The notes below the pieces were generated by a model. It saw only the letters and a list, made by a program, of their open reading frames with translations. It was not told the origin of the DNA and ran no database searches. Below are positions 1-7,768 of a stretch of 33,072 nucleotides of DNA, one piece after another. The position numbers and the translations under genes are program-made. This stretch comes from Beijerinckiaceae bacterium. GTDB taxonomy: Bacteria; Pseudomonadota; Alphaproteobacteria; Rhizobiales; Beijerinckiaceae. How positions within the stretch are numbered: the first letter of the stretch is position 1; every line of letters begins with the position of its first letter. Location of the stretch: NCBI GenBank assembly GCA_947454485.1, contig CANGJJ010000018.1, positions 1 through 33,072 on the forward strand. Direction: 5' to 3'.

Positions 1-323
1 AAGAGAAGCTATGGCAGGCATTGCGGGGGCGACAGCTGCAAGGTTTGAAATTCCGCCGCCAACAACTGATCAATGGCTATGTCGCAGATTTCTGTTGTCT
101 CGACTTGAAGCTGACGGTTGAGATCGACGGCAAACAACATAACGAGCGCGCCGAATATGACCGCCTGCGAACAGAAGAAATCGCTCGCGCAGGGTTTTCA
201 GAAATTCGCTTCACCAACGACGAAGTGAACGAACGCTTCGATTGGGTGATCCTCGAAATTTTGCGCATAGCGGATCTATGTCTCGGACTGGAACCTCGAG
301 AAGCCTTTCCCAGACGTGAGTGA
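1..323 (+). CDS. DUF559 domain protein (Vsr-like endonuclease fold), 5' end outside the window
   Basis: The frame is open from the left edge (visible start reads EKLWQALRGRQL) to TGA at 321-323, so the gene is cut by the window edge and the true start is not visible. The visible part matches the DUF559 family: KLWQALRG, then FRRQQ, then YVADFCC and LTVEIDGKQH, which in the Vsr/PD-(D/E)XK-like fold carry the acidic catalytic positions. A later IRFTNDEV and the C-terminal helix LEILR also fit. DUF559 proteins are predicted DNA endonucleases related to the mismatch-nicking enzyme Vsr; their biological role is not established. The gene ends about 30 bases before an array of palindromic repeats, and it converges on pccA. 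The family call is firm; any cellular function is inference. Confidence 0.85.
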   Translation, partial: EKLWQALRGRQLQGLKFRRQQLINGYVADFCCLDLKLTVEIDGKQHNERAEYDRLRTEEIARAGFSEIRFTNDEVNERFDWVILEILRIADLCLGLEPREAFPRRE

Positions 324-351
324 GTGACTGAGAACAACGCCCTGATGGTGT

Positions 352-432
352 CCGTTCTTTTTGGAAGGCAGCACACCTCGCGCATCCTTCTCCCAGTGGG
401 AGAAGGTGCCCGCAGCGCGGGCGGATGAGGGG
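352..432 (+). repeat. Composite palindromic element, copy 1 (right half only)
   Basis: This copy keeps the end of the linker (GTTCTTTTTGGAAGGCAGC), the 21-base palindrome at 386-406 (CCTTCTCCCA, central G, TGGGAGAAGG), and a second hairpin GCCCGC-AGC-GCGGGC at 408-422, followed by GATGAGGGG ending at 432. The left half is absent. Its second hairpin differs in stem and loop from those of the other copies but is still perfectly paired. Confidence 0.85.
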
Positions 433-489
433 ATCGGGTCTTGGTTGTAAGAGGCGCAGTTCGCTGTGCGTCATTCTAAGAGGCGCCAC

Positions 490-625
490 CCCCTCATCAG
501 TCAGCATCCGCTGACAGCTTCTCCCACTGGGAGAAGCAAGTGCCTCTTCTTTTTGGAAGGCAGCACACCTCGCGCATCCTTCTCCCAGTGGGAGAAGGTG
601 CCGCCGGATGGCGGCGGATGAGGGG
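490..625 (+). repeat. Composite palindromic element, copy 2 (complete, 136 bases)
   Basis: In order: arm CCCCTCATC (490-498), hairpin GTCAGC-ATCC-GCTGAC (500-515), 21-base palindrome GCTTCTCCCA-C-TGGGAGAAGC (517-537), a 40-base linker containing GCCTCTTCTTTTTGGAAGGC (538-577), palindrome CCTTCTCCCA-G-TGGGAGAAGG (578-598), hairpin GCCGCC-GGAT-GGCGGC (600-615) and arm GATGAGGGG (617-625). The two halves are inverted homologues. The architecture resembles rhizobial intergenic mosaic elements and enterobacterial BIMEs; I cannot test whether it belongs to a catalogued family. Confidence 0.92.
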
Positions 626-710
626 ATCGGGTCTTGGTTGTGAGAGGCGCAGTTCGCTGTGCGTCATTCTGAAAGGCGCGGTCTATGTGCGTCATTCTGA
701 AAGGCCCGAC

Positions 711-846
711 CCCCTCATCAGTCAGCATCCGCTGACAGCTTCTCCCACTGGGAGAAGCGGGTGCCTCTTCTTTTTGGAAGGCAGCACACCTCGCGCATCC
801 TTCTCCCGTTGGGAGAAGGTGCCGCCGGATGGCGGCGGATGAGGGG
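711..846 (+). repeat. Composite palindromic element, copy 3 (complete, 136 bases)
   Basis: Same layout and length as copy 2: arm 711-719, hairpin 721-736, palindrome 738-758, linker 759-798, palindrome 799-819 (centre changed to CGTTG), hairpin 821-836, arm 838-846. The terminal inverted repeats extend outward to about 15 bases (CCCGACCCCCTCATC at 705-719 against GATGAGGGGATCGGG at 838-852), giving a 148-base MITE-like unit. No target-site duplication is obvious. Confidence 0.92.
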
Positions 847-876
847 ATCGGGTGTTGGTTGTGAGAGGCGCCACCC

Positions 877-898
877 ACCCTCCCATCGAGGGGAAGGT
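877..898. repeat. Second palindromic repeat family, copy a (22 bases)
   Basis: ACCCTCCCAT, CG, AGGGGAAGGT forms an imperfect 10-base-pair hairpin with a two-base loop. It sits 24 bases after the 148-base extent of copy 3, within the recurrent flank GAGAGGCGCC. A near-identical copy stands at 17470-17491, in the same position relative to a composite element. Confidence 0.7.
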
Positions 899-925
899 GG
901 GGCTCTATATCCTGATGGCCTCGAC

Positions 926-1033
926 CCCCTCATCAGTCAGCATCCGCTGACAGCTTCTCCCGCTGGGAGAAGCGGGTGCCTCTTCTTTTTGGAAGGCAGC
1001 AGCCCCAGCGCATCCTTCTCCCAGTGGGAGAAG
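926..1033 (+). repeat. Composite palindromic element, copy 4 (right end truncated)
   Basis: Arm 926-934, hairpin GTCAGC-ATCC-GCTGAC (936-951), palindrome 953-973 (centre CCGCTGG), 40-base linker 974-1013 and the second palindrome at about 1014-1033. The terminal hairpin and the GATGAGGGG arm are missing. The sequence then runs into unrelated bases before the pccA stop codon at 1073. Confidence 0.88.
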
Positions 1034-1072
1034 CGATGCTTCTTCTTGTTGGATTGAAGCGTCCCTAAGTCC

Positions 1073-3082
1073 TCACGCAAATTCCATGATCACTGCATCC
1101 ACGGCGAGGCTGTCGCCCTCTTTGGCGAGGATTTTGGTCACGGTCACGTCGCGTTCGGCGCGCAGCACATTTTCCATCTTCATGGCCTCGACCATGCACA
1201 AGGCCTCGCCCGCTTTGACCTCTTGGCCAGCCTGCACAAGCACTTGTTTCACAAGGCCGGGCATGGGGCAGAGCAAGGTCTTGGATGTGTCAGCGGCCTT
1301 CTTCTCAATCATCAAACCGGCAAGCTCAGCCTCGCGGCGCGTATAGACACGCGCAGCCACGCGCACACCGCGATGGGCTAGCTCAAAGCCATTGAGAATG
1401 GGCGTCACCTGACAGGCAACAGCATCATCATCCACCGTGCCGCGCCATACCAATTCACTGGGCGTCCAGTCCGACGACAGATGATGCGCATGGTTGGAGC
1501 CATCTTCAAAACGCACGAGCAAACCACCGTCCGCATCATCAACGATGACATCATAAGCGACCTTGCCCAGCATCACCGTGCGTGCGCGTTCAAAATTCAC
1601 AAGACGCTGGCTCTGCAACTGGCCACTGATCTGGCGCTTGCGCTCATTCATCAGATGATCGACCGCTGCTGCAATACTCGCCATCACATGGCCCGTATCG
1701 CCCTCTGCCACCAAAGGCGCAAAACCGTCGGGATATTCTTCTGCGATGAAGCCCGTCGACAAAGCGCCCTCGCGCCAGCGCTTGTGCTGCATCAAGGAGG
1801 ACAGGAAAGGAATATTGTGGCGAATGCCTTCGATGACAAATTCATCGAGCGCCTTGGCCTGCGCTTCAATTGCACTCAGACGATCACCCGCATGGGTGAC
1901 AAGCTTGGCGATCATCGGATCATAATAGATCGAGATCTCGCCACCCTCGAAGACGCCCGTATCATTGCGCAAGGTCACGCCATCATGATGGCCCTCTGCA
2001 GGCGGGCGATAGGTCACAAGGCGGCCTGTGGAGGGCAGGAAGTTGCGCGTCGGATCTTCCGCATAAATGCGGCTCTCGACCGCCCAGCCCTTCAGATGCA
2101 CATCACTCTGCTTCATGGCGAGCTTCTCACCCGCCGCTACGCGGATCATCTGCTCGACAAGATCAACACCCGTGATCAATTCCGTCACCGGATGCTCGAC
2201 CTGCAGGCGTGTATTCATCTCCAGAAAGTAGAAGCTCTTGTCCTGCCCTGCGACAAACTCCACCGTGCCAGCGCTGTCATAATTGACAGCCTTGGCCAGC
2301 GCGACAGCCTGCTCGCCCATTTTGCGGCGTGTCGCTTCATCGAGCAAAGGTGATGGGGCTTCTTCGATGACCTTCTGGTTGCGGCGCTGAATGGAACATT
2401 CGCGCTCGCCCAGATAAATCACATTGCCATGTTTATCGCCGAGCACCTGAATTTCGATATGGCGCGGATTGACGATGAACTTTTCGACAAAGACGCGATC
2501 ATCGCCAAAAGAGGAGCGCGCTTCAGACTGCGCGCGCGTAAAGCCCTCGGCCACTTCGTCACGGCTCCACGCAATGCGCATGCCTTTGCCACCACCGCCT
2601 GCTGAGGCCTTCAACATGACGGGATAGCCAATCTCATCGGAGATGCGCACGGCATGTTCGGCATTCTCAATCACGCCGAGGAAGCCCGGCACGGTGGAGA
2701 CTTTCGCGGCATTGGCGAATTTCTTCGATTCAATCTTGTCACCCATGGCGGCAATCGCATGGGGATTGGGACCGATGAAGGTGATGCCTTCTGCGGCAAG
2801 TGCCTTGGCGAAAGCCTCGCGCTCCGACAAAAAGCCATAGCCCGGATGCACAGCCTCAGCGCCGGTCTTTTTGCACGCATCAATGATGCGCTCGATCAGG
2901 AGATAAGATTCAGCGGCAGGCGGCGGGCCGATATGCACCGCCTCATCAGCCATCTCGACATGCAGCGCATCACGGTCGGCATCAGAATAAACAGCCACCG
3001 TCTTGATGCCCATGCGCCGCGCGGTCTTGATGACACGGCAAGCAATTTCACCACGATTGGCAATCAGGATTTTCTTGAACAT
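1073..3082 (-). CDS. pccA: Propionyl-CoA carboxylase, biotin-carrying alpha subunit
   Basis: This subunit carboxylates its own biotin with ATP and bicarbonate, for transfer to propionyl-CoA by PccB. The product, methylmalonyl-CoA, feeds the citric acid cycle. From the ATG at 3082 (MFKKILIANRGEIACR) the protein is 669 residues, the usual PccA length. Visible parts are the biotin carboxylase N-domain, an ATP-grasp region with AGGGGKGMR at 161-169, EMNTRLQVEHPVTE, the C-domain (WAVESRIYAEDPTRNFLPS), and a C-terminal biotinyl domain with VEAMKMEN, whose biotinylated lysine is residue 635, 34 from the end. A TTG at 3139 would add 19 residues that do not fit the family, so I chose the ATG. The partner pccB lies 2 kb upstream in the transcription sense, separated by three other genes. 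An acetyl- or methylcrotonyl-CoA carboxylase is less likely. Confidence 0.93.
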   Translation of the reverse strand: MFKKILIANRGEIACRVIKTARRMGIKTVAVYSDADRDALHVEMADEAVHIGPPPAAESYLLIERIIDACKKTGAEAVHPGYGFLSEREAFAKALAAEGITFIGPNPHAIAAMGDKIESKKFANAAKVSTVPGFLGVIENAEHAVRISDEIGYPVMLKASAGGGGKGMRIAWSRDEVAEGFTRAQSEARSSFGDDRVFVEKFIVNPRHIEIQVLGDKHGNVIYLGERECSIQRRNQKVIEEAPSPLLDEATRRKMGEQAVALAKAVNYDSAGTVEFVAGQDKSFYFLEMNTRLQVEHPVTELITGVDLVEQMIRVAAGEKLAMKQSDVHLKGWAVESRIYAEDPTRNFLPSTGRLVTYRPPAEGHHDGVTLRNDTGVFEGGEISIYYDPMIAKLVTHAGDRLSAIEAQAKALDEFVIEGIRHNIPFLSSLMQHKRWREGALSTGFIAEEYPDGFAPLVAEGDTGHVMASIAAAVDHLMNERKRQISGQLQSQRLVNFERARTVMLGKVAYDVIVDDADGGLLVRFEDGSNHAHHLSSDWTPSELVWRGTVDDDAVACQVTPILNGFELAHRGVRVAARVYTRREAELAGLMIEKKAADTSKTLLCPMPGLVKQVLVQAGQEVKAGEALCMVEAMKMENVLRAERDVTVTKILAKEGDSLAVDAVIMEFA

Positions 3083-3185
3083 CCGCCGACCGGCCCCGCT
3101 TGGGCGCAGCTCACGGGCCACGCCAATGGTTGTCTTCAAGCCGATGTCTAGGGGAGCGCGAAGGCCCCGTCCATTCGCCTAAGGA

Positions 3186-3644
3186 TCAGGCCGCCGAACG
3201 GGCAAGCCCCCCGGCCATGGCCTCCGCCACGCCTGGCCAATTGCGGGCGGCCCGCGCTTTGGCGGCAAAAACGAGCCAGCTGGGGGCCTCAGGCGCCTCG
3301 GCCAGCACATTCACCAGAACGGCGAGCCCATTGAGGCTTGCGGCCTCATCCACCCGGTGCAGCAGCCAATTGGCTGTGTCCTCATCCAGCTGGCGATCCT
3401 CGCCCAGCACATATTCGGTGATGGTTTCGACGAAGAAAGGCAGCCACGAGGCGCATTTTTCCATATCGGTCAGCTCGACCGAAAACAGCGCCTCAGCCTC
3501 TTCGCGCGTCACCGGGCTGCCCGGCAGAATGCCCCGGCGCACCAGCTCAATATCGCAATCCCACACCGCGCCACGCTCGCGCAGAGCGCGGATGGCCGCG
3601 AGGCGCTTGTCCGCTGTGCTCATGGCAACCCTGTAATGGCTCAT
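3186..3644 (-). CDS. Conserved hypothetical protein, 152 residues
   Basis: I do not recognise a function. The protein is soluble-looking, acidic and helical, with no signal peptide or membrane segment. It carries VTREEAEALF followed by WLPFFVETITEYVL and LDEDTANWLL. This pattern recalls an uncharacterised alphaproteobacterial family with repeated REEAEALF...FVEAVTDY...WL blocks; that is recollection, not a search. The ATG at 3644 has AGGAG seven bases upstream; an alternative ATG at 3623 gives 145 residues. It is transcribed toward pccA, 103 bases away, and could be cotranscribed with it. It diverges from the dioxygenase-like gene at 3799. Confidence 0.7.
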   Translation of the reverse strand: MSHYRVAMSTADKRLAAIRALRERGAVWDCDIELVRRGILPGSPVTREEAEALFSVELTDMEKCASWLPFFVETITEYVLGEDRQLDEDTANWLLHRVDEAASLNGLAVLVNVLAEAPEAPSWLVFAAKARAARNWPGVAEAMAGGLARSAA

Positions 3645-3798
3645 ATGTGGTGGCTCCTACCTGTGACCCCACACTGACTCCGCGACCCTCGCTGCGGGGT
3701 TAAGGAACAGGGTGAATAAAAGGTAGGGTTGAGGATGCGTGAATCTGGGGGTGCCTTTGCAGAATTTTCGCGCTATCTCCACGGCCAAGGAGACAAGC

Positions 3799-4740
3799 AT
3801 GGCCGTAAGCCCCGGACTTCACCACATCACCGCCATCTGCAGCGATGGCGGGCGCACGCGCGATTTCTATGAGCGCCTGCTCGGCTTGCGGCTGGTCAAG
3901 CGCACGGTCAATTACGATGACCCGCAAAGCTGGCATCTGTATTTCGGTGATACGACCGGCGCGCCCGGAACCATCCTGACCTTCTTTGAATGGCCAGAGG
4001 CTGACCCTGCCCTGCCCGGCAGCGGCGAGGCTGTCGCCCTCTCGCTCGCCATTCCCAAAGGCGCAGCCCATGGCTGGGTGCGCCGCCTCACAGACGAAGA
4101 TGTGCCTGTCGCCATTGCACCGGGCGGTGATGATGCGCTGGCTTTGCACGATCCTGATGGATTGGCGATTGAACTCATCGAACAAGATTGGGCCGATGCG
4201 TTACCCGGCTATACGACGCCTGAGATTGGCGAAGAGCAAGCCATTCGCGGCATCGCTAATGTGACGCTGCTGGTGGAGAATATCGACGCCACCGCCAATC
4301 TTTTGGAAGATGCTTTGGGTTGGCGCGAATATGCACGCGCGAGCCATGCGGGCATGTTGCGTTTGCGCTATGGCGCGCCTGATCGCAATGGACCGGGGCG
4401 CGTTCTGGATCTGTTGAAAGTGCCAGAGACGGACCCCGCCGAACAAGGCGCAGGTAGCATCCACCACATCGCCTTTCGCGCAGCTGACGACGACGCGCAA
4501 AAAGAAATGGGCGCGCGGTTTGCAGCTGCAGGCCTGCGCGTGACAGAAATGCGCGATCGTACCTATTTCCGCTCCATCTATGCGCGCGAGCCGTCTGGCG
4601 TTTTGCTGGAGGTTGCTACCGAAGGCCCCGGCTTTACCGTTGACGAGACAGTTGAGACGCTGGGCCTGCGTTTGCAGCTCCCCGCCAAGCTGGAATCTGT
4701 GCGCGCCGAGATCGAAGAAAATCTCACCTCGCTAGATTAA
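3799..4740 (+). CDS. Ring-cleaving dioxygenase-like protein of the vicinal oxygen chelate superfamily
   Basis: The protein has two glyoxalase-type halves and closely fits the family annotated as putative ring-cleaving dioxygenases (PcpA/LinE/MhqO type), which open hydroquinone-like rings with Fe(II). Visible features are GLHHITAIC at the N-terminus, RDFYERLLGLRLVKRTVNYD, SIHHIAFRA around residues 220-228 and SGVLLEVATEGPGF around 266-279. Candidate metal ligands are a histidine of the HH pair at 8-9, one of the pair at 222-223, and Glu271; their spacing matches the two-His-one-Glu triad of PcpA. The ATG at 3799 is preceded by AAGGAGACAAGC and gives 313 residues; upstream extensions lack family similarity. 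The true substrate is unknown. It should not be mistaken for methylmalonyl-CoA epimerase, which is about half this length, despite lying between pccA and pccB. Confidence 0.82.
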   Translation: MAVSPGLHHITAICSDGGRTRDFYERLLGLRLVKRTVNYDDPQSWHLYFGDTTGAPGTILTFFEWPEADPALPGSGEAVALSLAIPKGAAHGWVRRLTDEDVPVAIAPGGDDALALHDPDGLAIELIEQDWADALPGYTTPEIGEEQAIRGIANVTLLVENIDATANLLEDALGWREYARASHAGMLRLRYGAPDRNGPGRVLDLLKVPETDPAEQGAGSIHHIAFRAADDDAQKEMGARFAAAGLRVTEMRDRTYFRSIYAREPSGVLLEVATEGPGFTVDETVETLGLRLQLPAKLESVRAEIEENLTSLD

Positions 4741-4814
4741 GCGGATCATTTCGCCCCCGCCCGCGTTATGCGCAAAGCTGGTCAAGCCAGCGCGCTCATG
4801 CTCAGGGGATCAGA

Positions 4815-5111
4815 ATGGACCGACGCGGCTTTCTCACAGTCTTCATAGGGGCTGCTGCTGGCTATATGCTGGCAAGCTCAAACGCATCAGCACTCACGCC
4901 GATCCAGCCCGCCCTACCCGATGCGCCACTTGCGCCCGAACATGCCGTGCAAAGCGAGGCCGAGCGCGGGGCGATGCGACCTCAAGAGGCGCGCTTGCGC
5001 CGTTACCATCACCCTAGGCCGCGTCGGCGACGCATCGTCACCCATCGCCATCGCGCGCATCACATCTACCGCCGCAAGCGGCACTATCATCGCCGCCACC
5101 GTCATTGGTAG
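4815..5111 (+). CDS. Small exported protein with Tat-like signal and His/Arg-rich tail
   Basis: The 98-residue product starts MDRRGFLTVFIGAAAGYML and reaches a plausible cleavage site after SNASA. RRGFLT resembles the twin-arginine motif. The last 35 residues contain about 13 Arg, 10 His and 1 Lys (for example RHYHRRHRHW). Short Tat-signal proteins with such basic tails are common and uncharacterised in Hyphomicrobiales. Metal, phosphate or envelope binding is possible but only inferred. AGGGG stands upstream of the ATG. The gene ends six bases from the pccB stop codon on the other strand. Confidence 0.68.
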   Translation: MDRRGFLTVFIGAAAGYMLASSNASALTPIQPALPDAPLAPEHAVQSEAERGAMRPQEARLRRYHHPRPRRRRIVTHRHRAHHIYRRKRHYHRRHRHW

Positions 5112-5117
5112 CGCGCC

Positions 5118-6653
5118 TTAGAGCGGAATATTGTCGTGCTTCTTCCACGGATTTTCCTGCTGCTTGTGACGCAGCAGGGCAAGGCCGCGCGCAATGCGAC
5201 GGCGTGTGGAATGAGGCATGATGACTTCGTCGATATAGCCACGCTCAGCTGCCACGAAGGGCGAGAGGAACCGCTCTTCATATTCCTTCGTGCGCTCGGC
5301 GATCTTGTCAGCATCGCCAATATCCTGACGGAAGATGATCTCCACCGCGCCTTTGGCCCCCATGACGGCGATCTGCGCCGAGGGCCAGGCATAGTTGAAA
5401 TCACCGCGCAGATGTTTGGAGGCCATCACGTCATAAGCACCACCAAAGGCCTTGCGCGTGATGATGGTGATCTTCGGCACTGTTGCTTCAGCATAAGCGA
5501 ACAGAAGTTTGGCGCCATGTTTGATCAAGCCACCATATTCCTGCGCCGTGCCGGGCAAGAAGCCAGGCACATCCACAAAAGTAACAATCGGAATGCTGAA
5601 AGCATCGCAGAAGCGCACGAAGCGTGCAGCCTTGCGCGAGGCGTCTGAATCAAGCACGCCCGCTAGCACCATGGGCTGATTGGCGACAATACCAATCGTG
5701 CGACCCTCCATACGCGCAAAGCCGGTGACGATATTGCGCGCATGGCCATCCTGAATTTCAAAAAAGTCGCGCTCATCCACGACCTTCAGGATCAGCTCCT
5801 TGATGTCATAAGGCTTGTTGGGATTGTCGGGAACCAAAGTGTCGAGCGACATCTCAACGCGCGCACTGTCATCGAAGCTCGGCCATTCGGGCAATTCATC
5901 GCGATTGGAGGCGGGCAGGAAGTCGATGAGGCGGCGCATCTGCAAGAGCGCTTCAACATCATTCTCATAAGCGCGATCAGCCACCGAGCTTTTGACCGTA
6001 TGCACTGATGCACCGCCCAGCTCTTCAGCTGTGACCGTTTCATTGGTGACGGTTTTGACGACATCAGGGCCGGTGACGAACATATAGCTCGTATCTTTCA
6101 CCATGAAGATGAAGTCGGTCATGGCGGGCGAATAGACATCGCCGCCGGCGCATGGCCCCATGATGACGGAGATCTGCGGAATGACGCCCGAGGCCAGCAC
6201 ATTGCGCTGGAACACTTCAGCATAGCCACCAAGCGCGGCGACGCCTTCTTGAATACGCGCACCGCCCGCATCAAACAGGCCAATCACCGGTGCACCGGCC
6301 TTCAGTGCCATATCCTGAATCTTGGTGATCTTCTGCGCATGGGTTTCTGAGAGCGAACCACCGAAGACGGTGAAGTCTTTCGCATAGACGAAAACCGTGC
6401 GGCCGTTGACCGTGCCCCAACCGGTGACAACACCATCGCCGGGGATCTTCTCTTGCTGGTCCATGCCAAAGTCGACGCAGCGATGCTGCACGAACATATC
6501 GAATTCTTCGAAGGAGCCGTGATCAAGCAGCAGATCGATACGCTCGCGCGCGGTGAGCTTGCCGCGCTGGTGCTGCGTGTCGATGCGCTTTTGGCCGCCC
6601 CCGAGGCGGGCGGTGGCGCGGCGTTTTTCGAGGGCTTCGAGAATATGCTTCAT
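5118..6653 (-). CDS. pccB: Propionyl-CoA carboxylase, carboxyltransferase beta subunit
   Basis: This subunit transfers the carboxyl group from PccA-bound biotin to propionyl-CoA. The 511-residue protein (ATG at 6653, [12 protein letters not shown]) has the normal PccB length. It shows the two crotonase-like carboxyltransferase halves: [20 protein letters not shown] and [16 protein letters not shown] in the first, and [17 protein letters not shown] and [19 protein letters not shown] in the second. These include the glycine-rich oxyanion regions that hold the acyl-CoA and biotin. An in-frame extension to 6689 looks unrelated and was not used. It is not directly adjacent to pccA, and its upstream neighbour fbpC ends 68 bases away. 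Confidence 0.94.
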   Translation of the reverse strand: MKHILEALEKRRATARLGGGQKRIDTQHQRGKLTARERIDLLLDHGSFEEFDMFVQHRCVDFGMDQQEKIPGDGVVTGWGTVNGRTVFVYAKDFTVFGGSLSETHAQKITKIQDMALKAGAPVIGLFDAGGARIQEGVAALGGYAEVFQRNVLASGVIPQISVIMGPCAGGDVYSPAMTDFIFMVKDTSYMFVTGPDVVKTVTNETVTAEELGGASVHTVKSSVADRAYENDVEALLQMRRLIDFLPASNRDELPEWPSFDDSARVEMSLDTLVPDNPNKPYDIKELILKVVDERDFFEIQDGHARNIVTGFARMEGRTIGIVANQPMVLAGVLDSDASRKAARFVRFCDAFSIPIVTFVDVPGFLPGTAQEYGGLIKHGAKLLFAYAEATVPKITIITRKAFGGAYDVMASKHLRGDFNYAWPSAQIAVMGAKGAVEIIFRQDIGDADKIAERTKEYEERFLSPFVAAERGYIDEVIMPHSTRRRIARGLALLRHKQQENPWKKHDNIPL

Positions 6654-6708
6654 GGATCTGGTCCCGTGGTCCTGCCCACTGCCTAGCACCGTGAAGGCCC
6701 GACTGAAA

Positions 6709-6730
6709 CTCGACTGAAGGCCTAGTCGAG
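6709..6730. other. Inverted repeat over the fbpC stop codon
   Basis: CTCGACT (6709-6715) and AGTCGAG (6724-6730) pair perfectly around an eight-base loop, and the TAG stop of fbpC lies inside. No run of T follows on the minus strand, so it is not a clear intrinsic terminator. It could limit read-through into pccB or protect the 3' end of the mRNA. Confidence 0.4.
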
Positions 6731-7768
6731 GGGGAAGATGAGTACCCCGGTCGGGTCAATCGCCAGCTGGGCCACTGCCCCCGCCTCAGGGCTGGTTCCC
6801 GGCGGCATGCGGGCCTCAAGCACCCCATCATAGCCCTGCGGCCGGAAGGTGACGAGATCAGCCTCGCCCGTAAAGCGGCAGCGCTCAACCATGGCGGGCA
6901 GGCCCAAACCCACCAAACTCAGGGCTTGGGGGCGAATACAGACCATGCAGCGCCCATCGGGCAGGCCCTCAGCCGCAAAAGTCCCCACAGGGGTGGCGAC
7001 CGCCCCGCCCCTGATCTGCGCGGAAATTTCGTTGAGGTCGCAGAAATAGCGCGCGGCAAAGAGGGATTTGGGATGGCGATAAAGCTCGCCCGGCGTGCCG
7101 ACCTGCACAATATGGCCTTGCTCCATCAGCGCCACGCGGTCGCTCAGCAACATGGCCTCGGCGGGGTCATGTGTGACGATGAGCGTCGTCGTGCCCTTTT
7201 CGCGCAGCACCGACATAGTCTCTTCGCGGATGCGTTCGCGCATGCGCTGGTCGAGATTGGAGAAGGGCTCATCCATCAGCAAGATTTCAGGATGGGGCGC
7301 GAGCGCTCGCGCCAGAGCAATGCGCTGCTGCTGACCGCCTGAGAGCACATGGGGATAGTCATGCGCATAATGGGCCAGACCCACACGCACCAAAGCCTCC
7401 ATGGCGACGCGATGCGCTTTAGGATGCGGCAGATGCGTGAGACCAAAGCGCACATTGTCGAGCACGCTGAGATGGGGAAAGAGCGCGTAATCCTGAAACA
7501 TCATGCCAACGCCGCGACGCTCGGGCGGCACAAAGACGCCCGGCCCCACAACGACACGGTCATTCAAGCGCACAATGCCAGCATCGGGCTGTTCGAGCCC
7601 CGCTGCCACGCGCAGCAAAGTCGTCTTGCCGCAGCCTGAATGACCCAGCAGGCAGAGCACTTCGCCGCGATCGGCACGCAGCGAGGCATCGGCGACCGCC
7701 ACCGTGGCACCAAATTGCTGGCGCACACCGATCATCTCAAGGCAGGCTTCACCCATAGGCACACTCAT
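6722..7768 (-). CDS. fbpC: Ferric-iron ABC transporter ATP-binding protein
   Basis: This is the ATPase of the importer encoded with the next two genes. The 348-residue protein has Walker A GHSGCGKT (42-49), Q-loop FQDY near 91-94, signature LSGGQQQR (142-149), Walker B ILLMDEP (162-168) and switch His200 in IVTHD. The C-terminal 110 residues form a TOBE-like regulatory extension, as in FbpC/PotA types. Its ATG overlaps the permease stop codon as ATGA, so translation is probably coupled. Substrate assignment rests on the binding protein; thiamine or spermidine uptake are the main alternatives. Confidence 0.88.
   Translation of the reverse strand: MSVPMGEACLEMIGVRQQFGATVAVADASLRADRGEVLCLLGHSGCGKTTLLRVAAGLEQPDAGIVRLNDRVVVGPGVFVPPERRGVGMMFQDYALFPHLSVLDNVRFGLTHLPHPKAHRVAMEALVRVGLAHYAHDYPHVLSGGQQQRIALARALAPHPEILLMDEPFSNLDQRMRERIREETMSVLREKGTTTLIVTHDPAEAMLLSDRVALMEQGHIVQVGTPGELYRHPKSLFAARYFCDLNEISAQIRGGAVATPVGTFAAEGLPDGRCMVCIRPQALSLVGLGLPAMVERCRFTGEADLVTFRPQGYDGVLEARMPPGTSPEAGAVAQLAIDPTGVLIFPLD

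Larger units (their letters stand above)
324..1072. other. Intergenic repeat array between convergent DUF559 and pccA genes
   Basis: No gene is credible in these 749 bases. They are almost filled by four copies (two complete, two truncated) of one composite palindromic element plus spacers that are themselves repeated. The right-hand palindromes start at 386, 578, 799 and 1014, so the steps are 192, 221 and 215 bases. The spacers after copies 1 and 2 share the run beginning ATCGGGTCTTGGTTGT and then GAGGCGCAGTTCGCTGTGCG, which shows that element and spacer were duplicated together. TGCGTCATTCTGAAAGGC occurs twice (659-676 and 688-705). Open frames seen here are translations of the repeats and are not genes. 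Confidence 0.9.

Noticed and set aside
517-555. Intrinsic terminator formed by the palindrome and T-rich linker of the repeats
   Set aside because: The T-run begins about ten bases after the stem, not directly, and the orientation is opposite to most neighbouring transcripts. A terminator role cannot be claimed from sequence.
501-878. Short proteins encoded within the repeat array
   Set aside because: The frames translate the palindromic elements themselves on both strands and recur wherever the repeat occurs, so they are by-products of the repeat.
352-1033. CRISPR array
   Set aside because: Repeats are long, palindromic and composite, and the spacers are themselves repeated. There is no short direct repeat with unique spacers and no cas gene.
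3799-4740. Methylmalonyl-CoA epimerase linked to pccA and pccB
   Set aside because: The epimerase is a single VOC unit of about 135-150 residues. This protein is 313 residues with the pattern of ring-cleaving dioxygenases.
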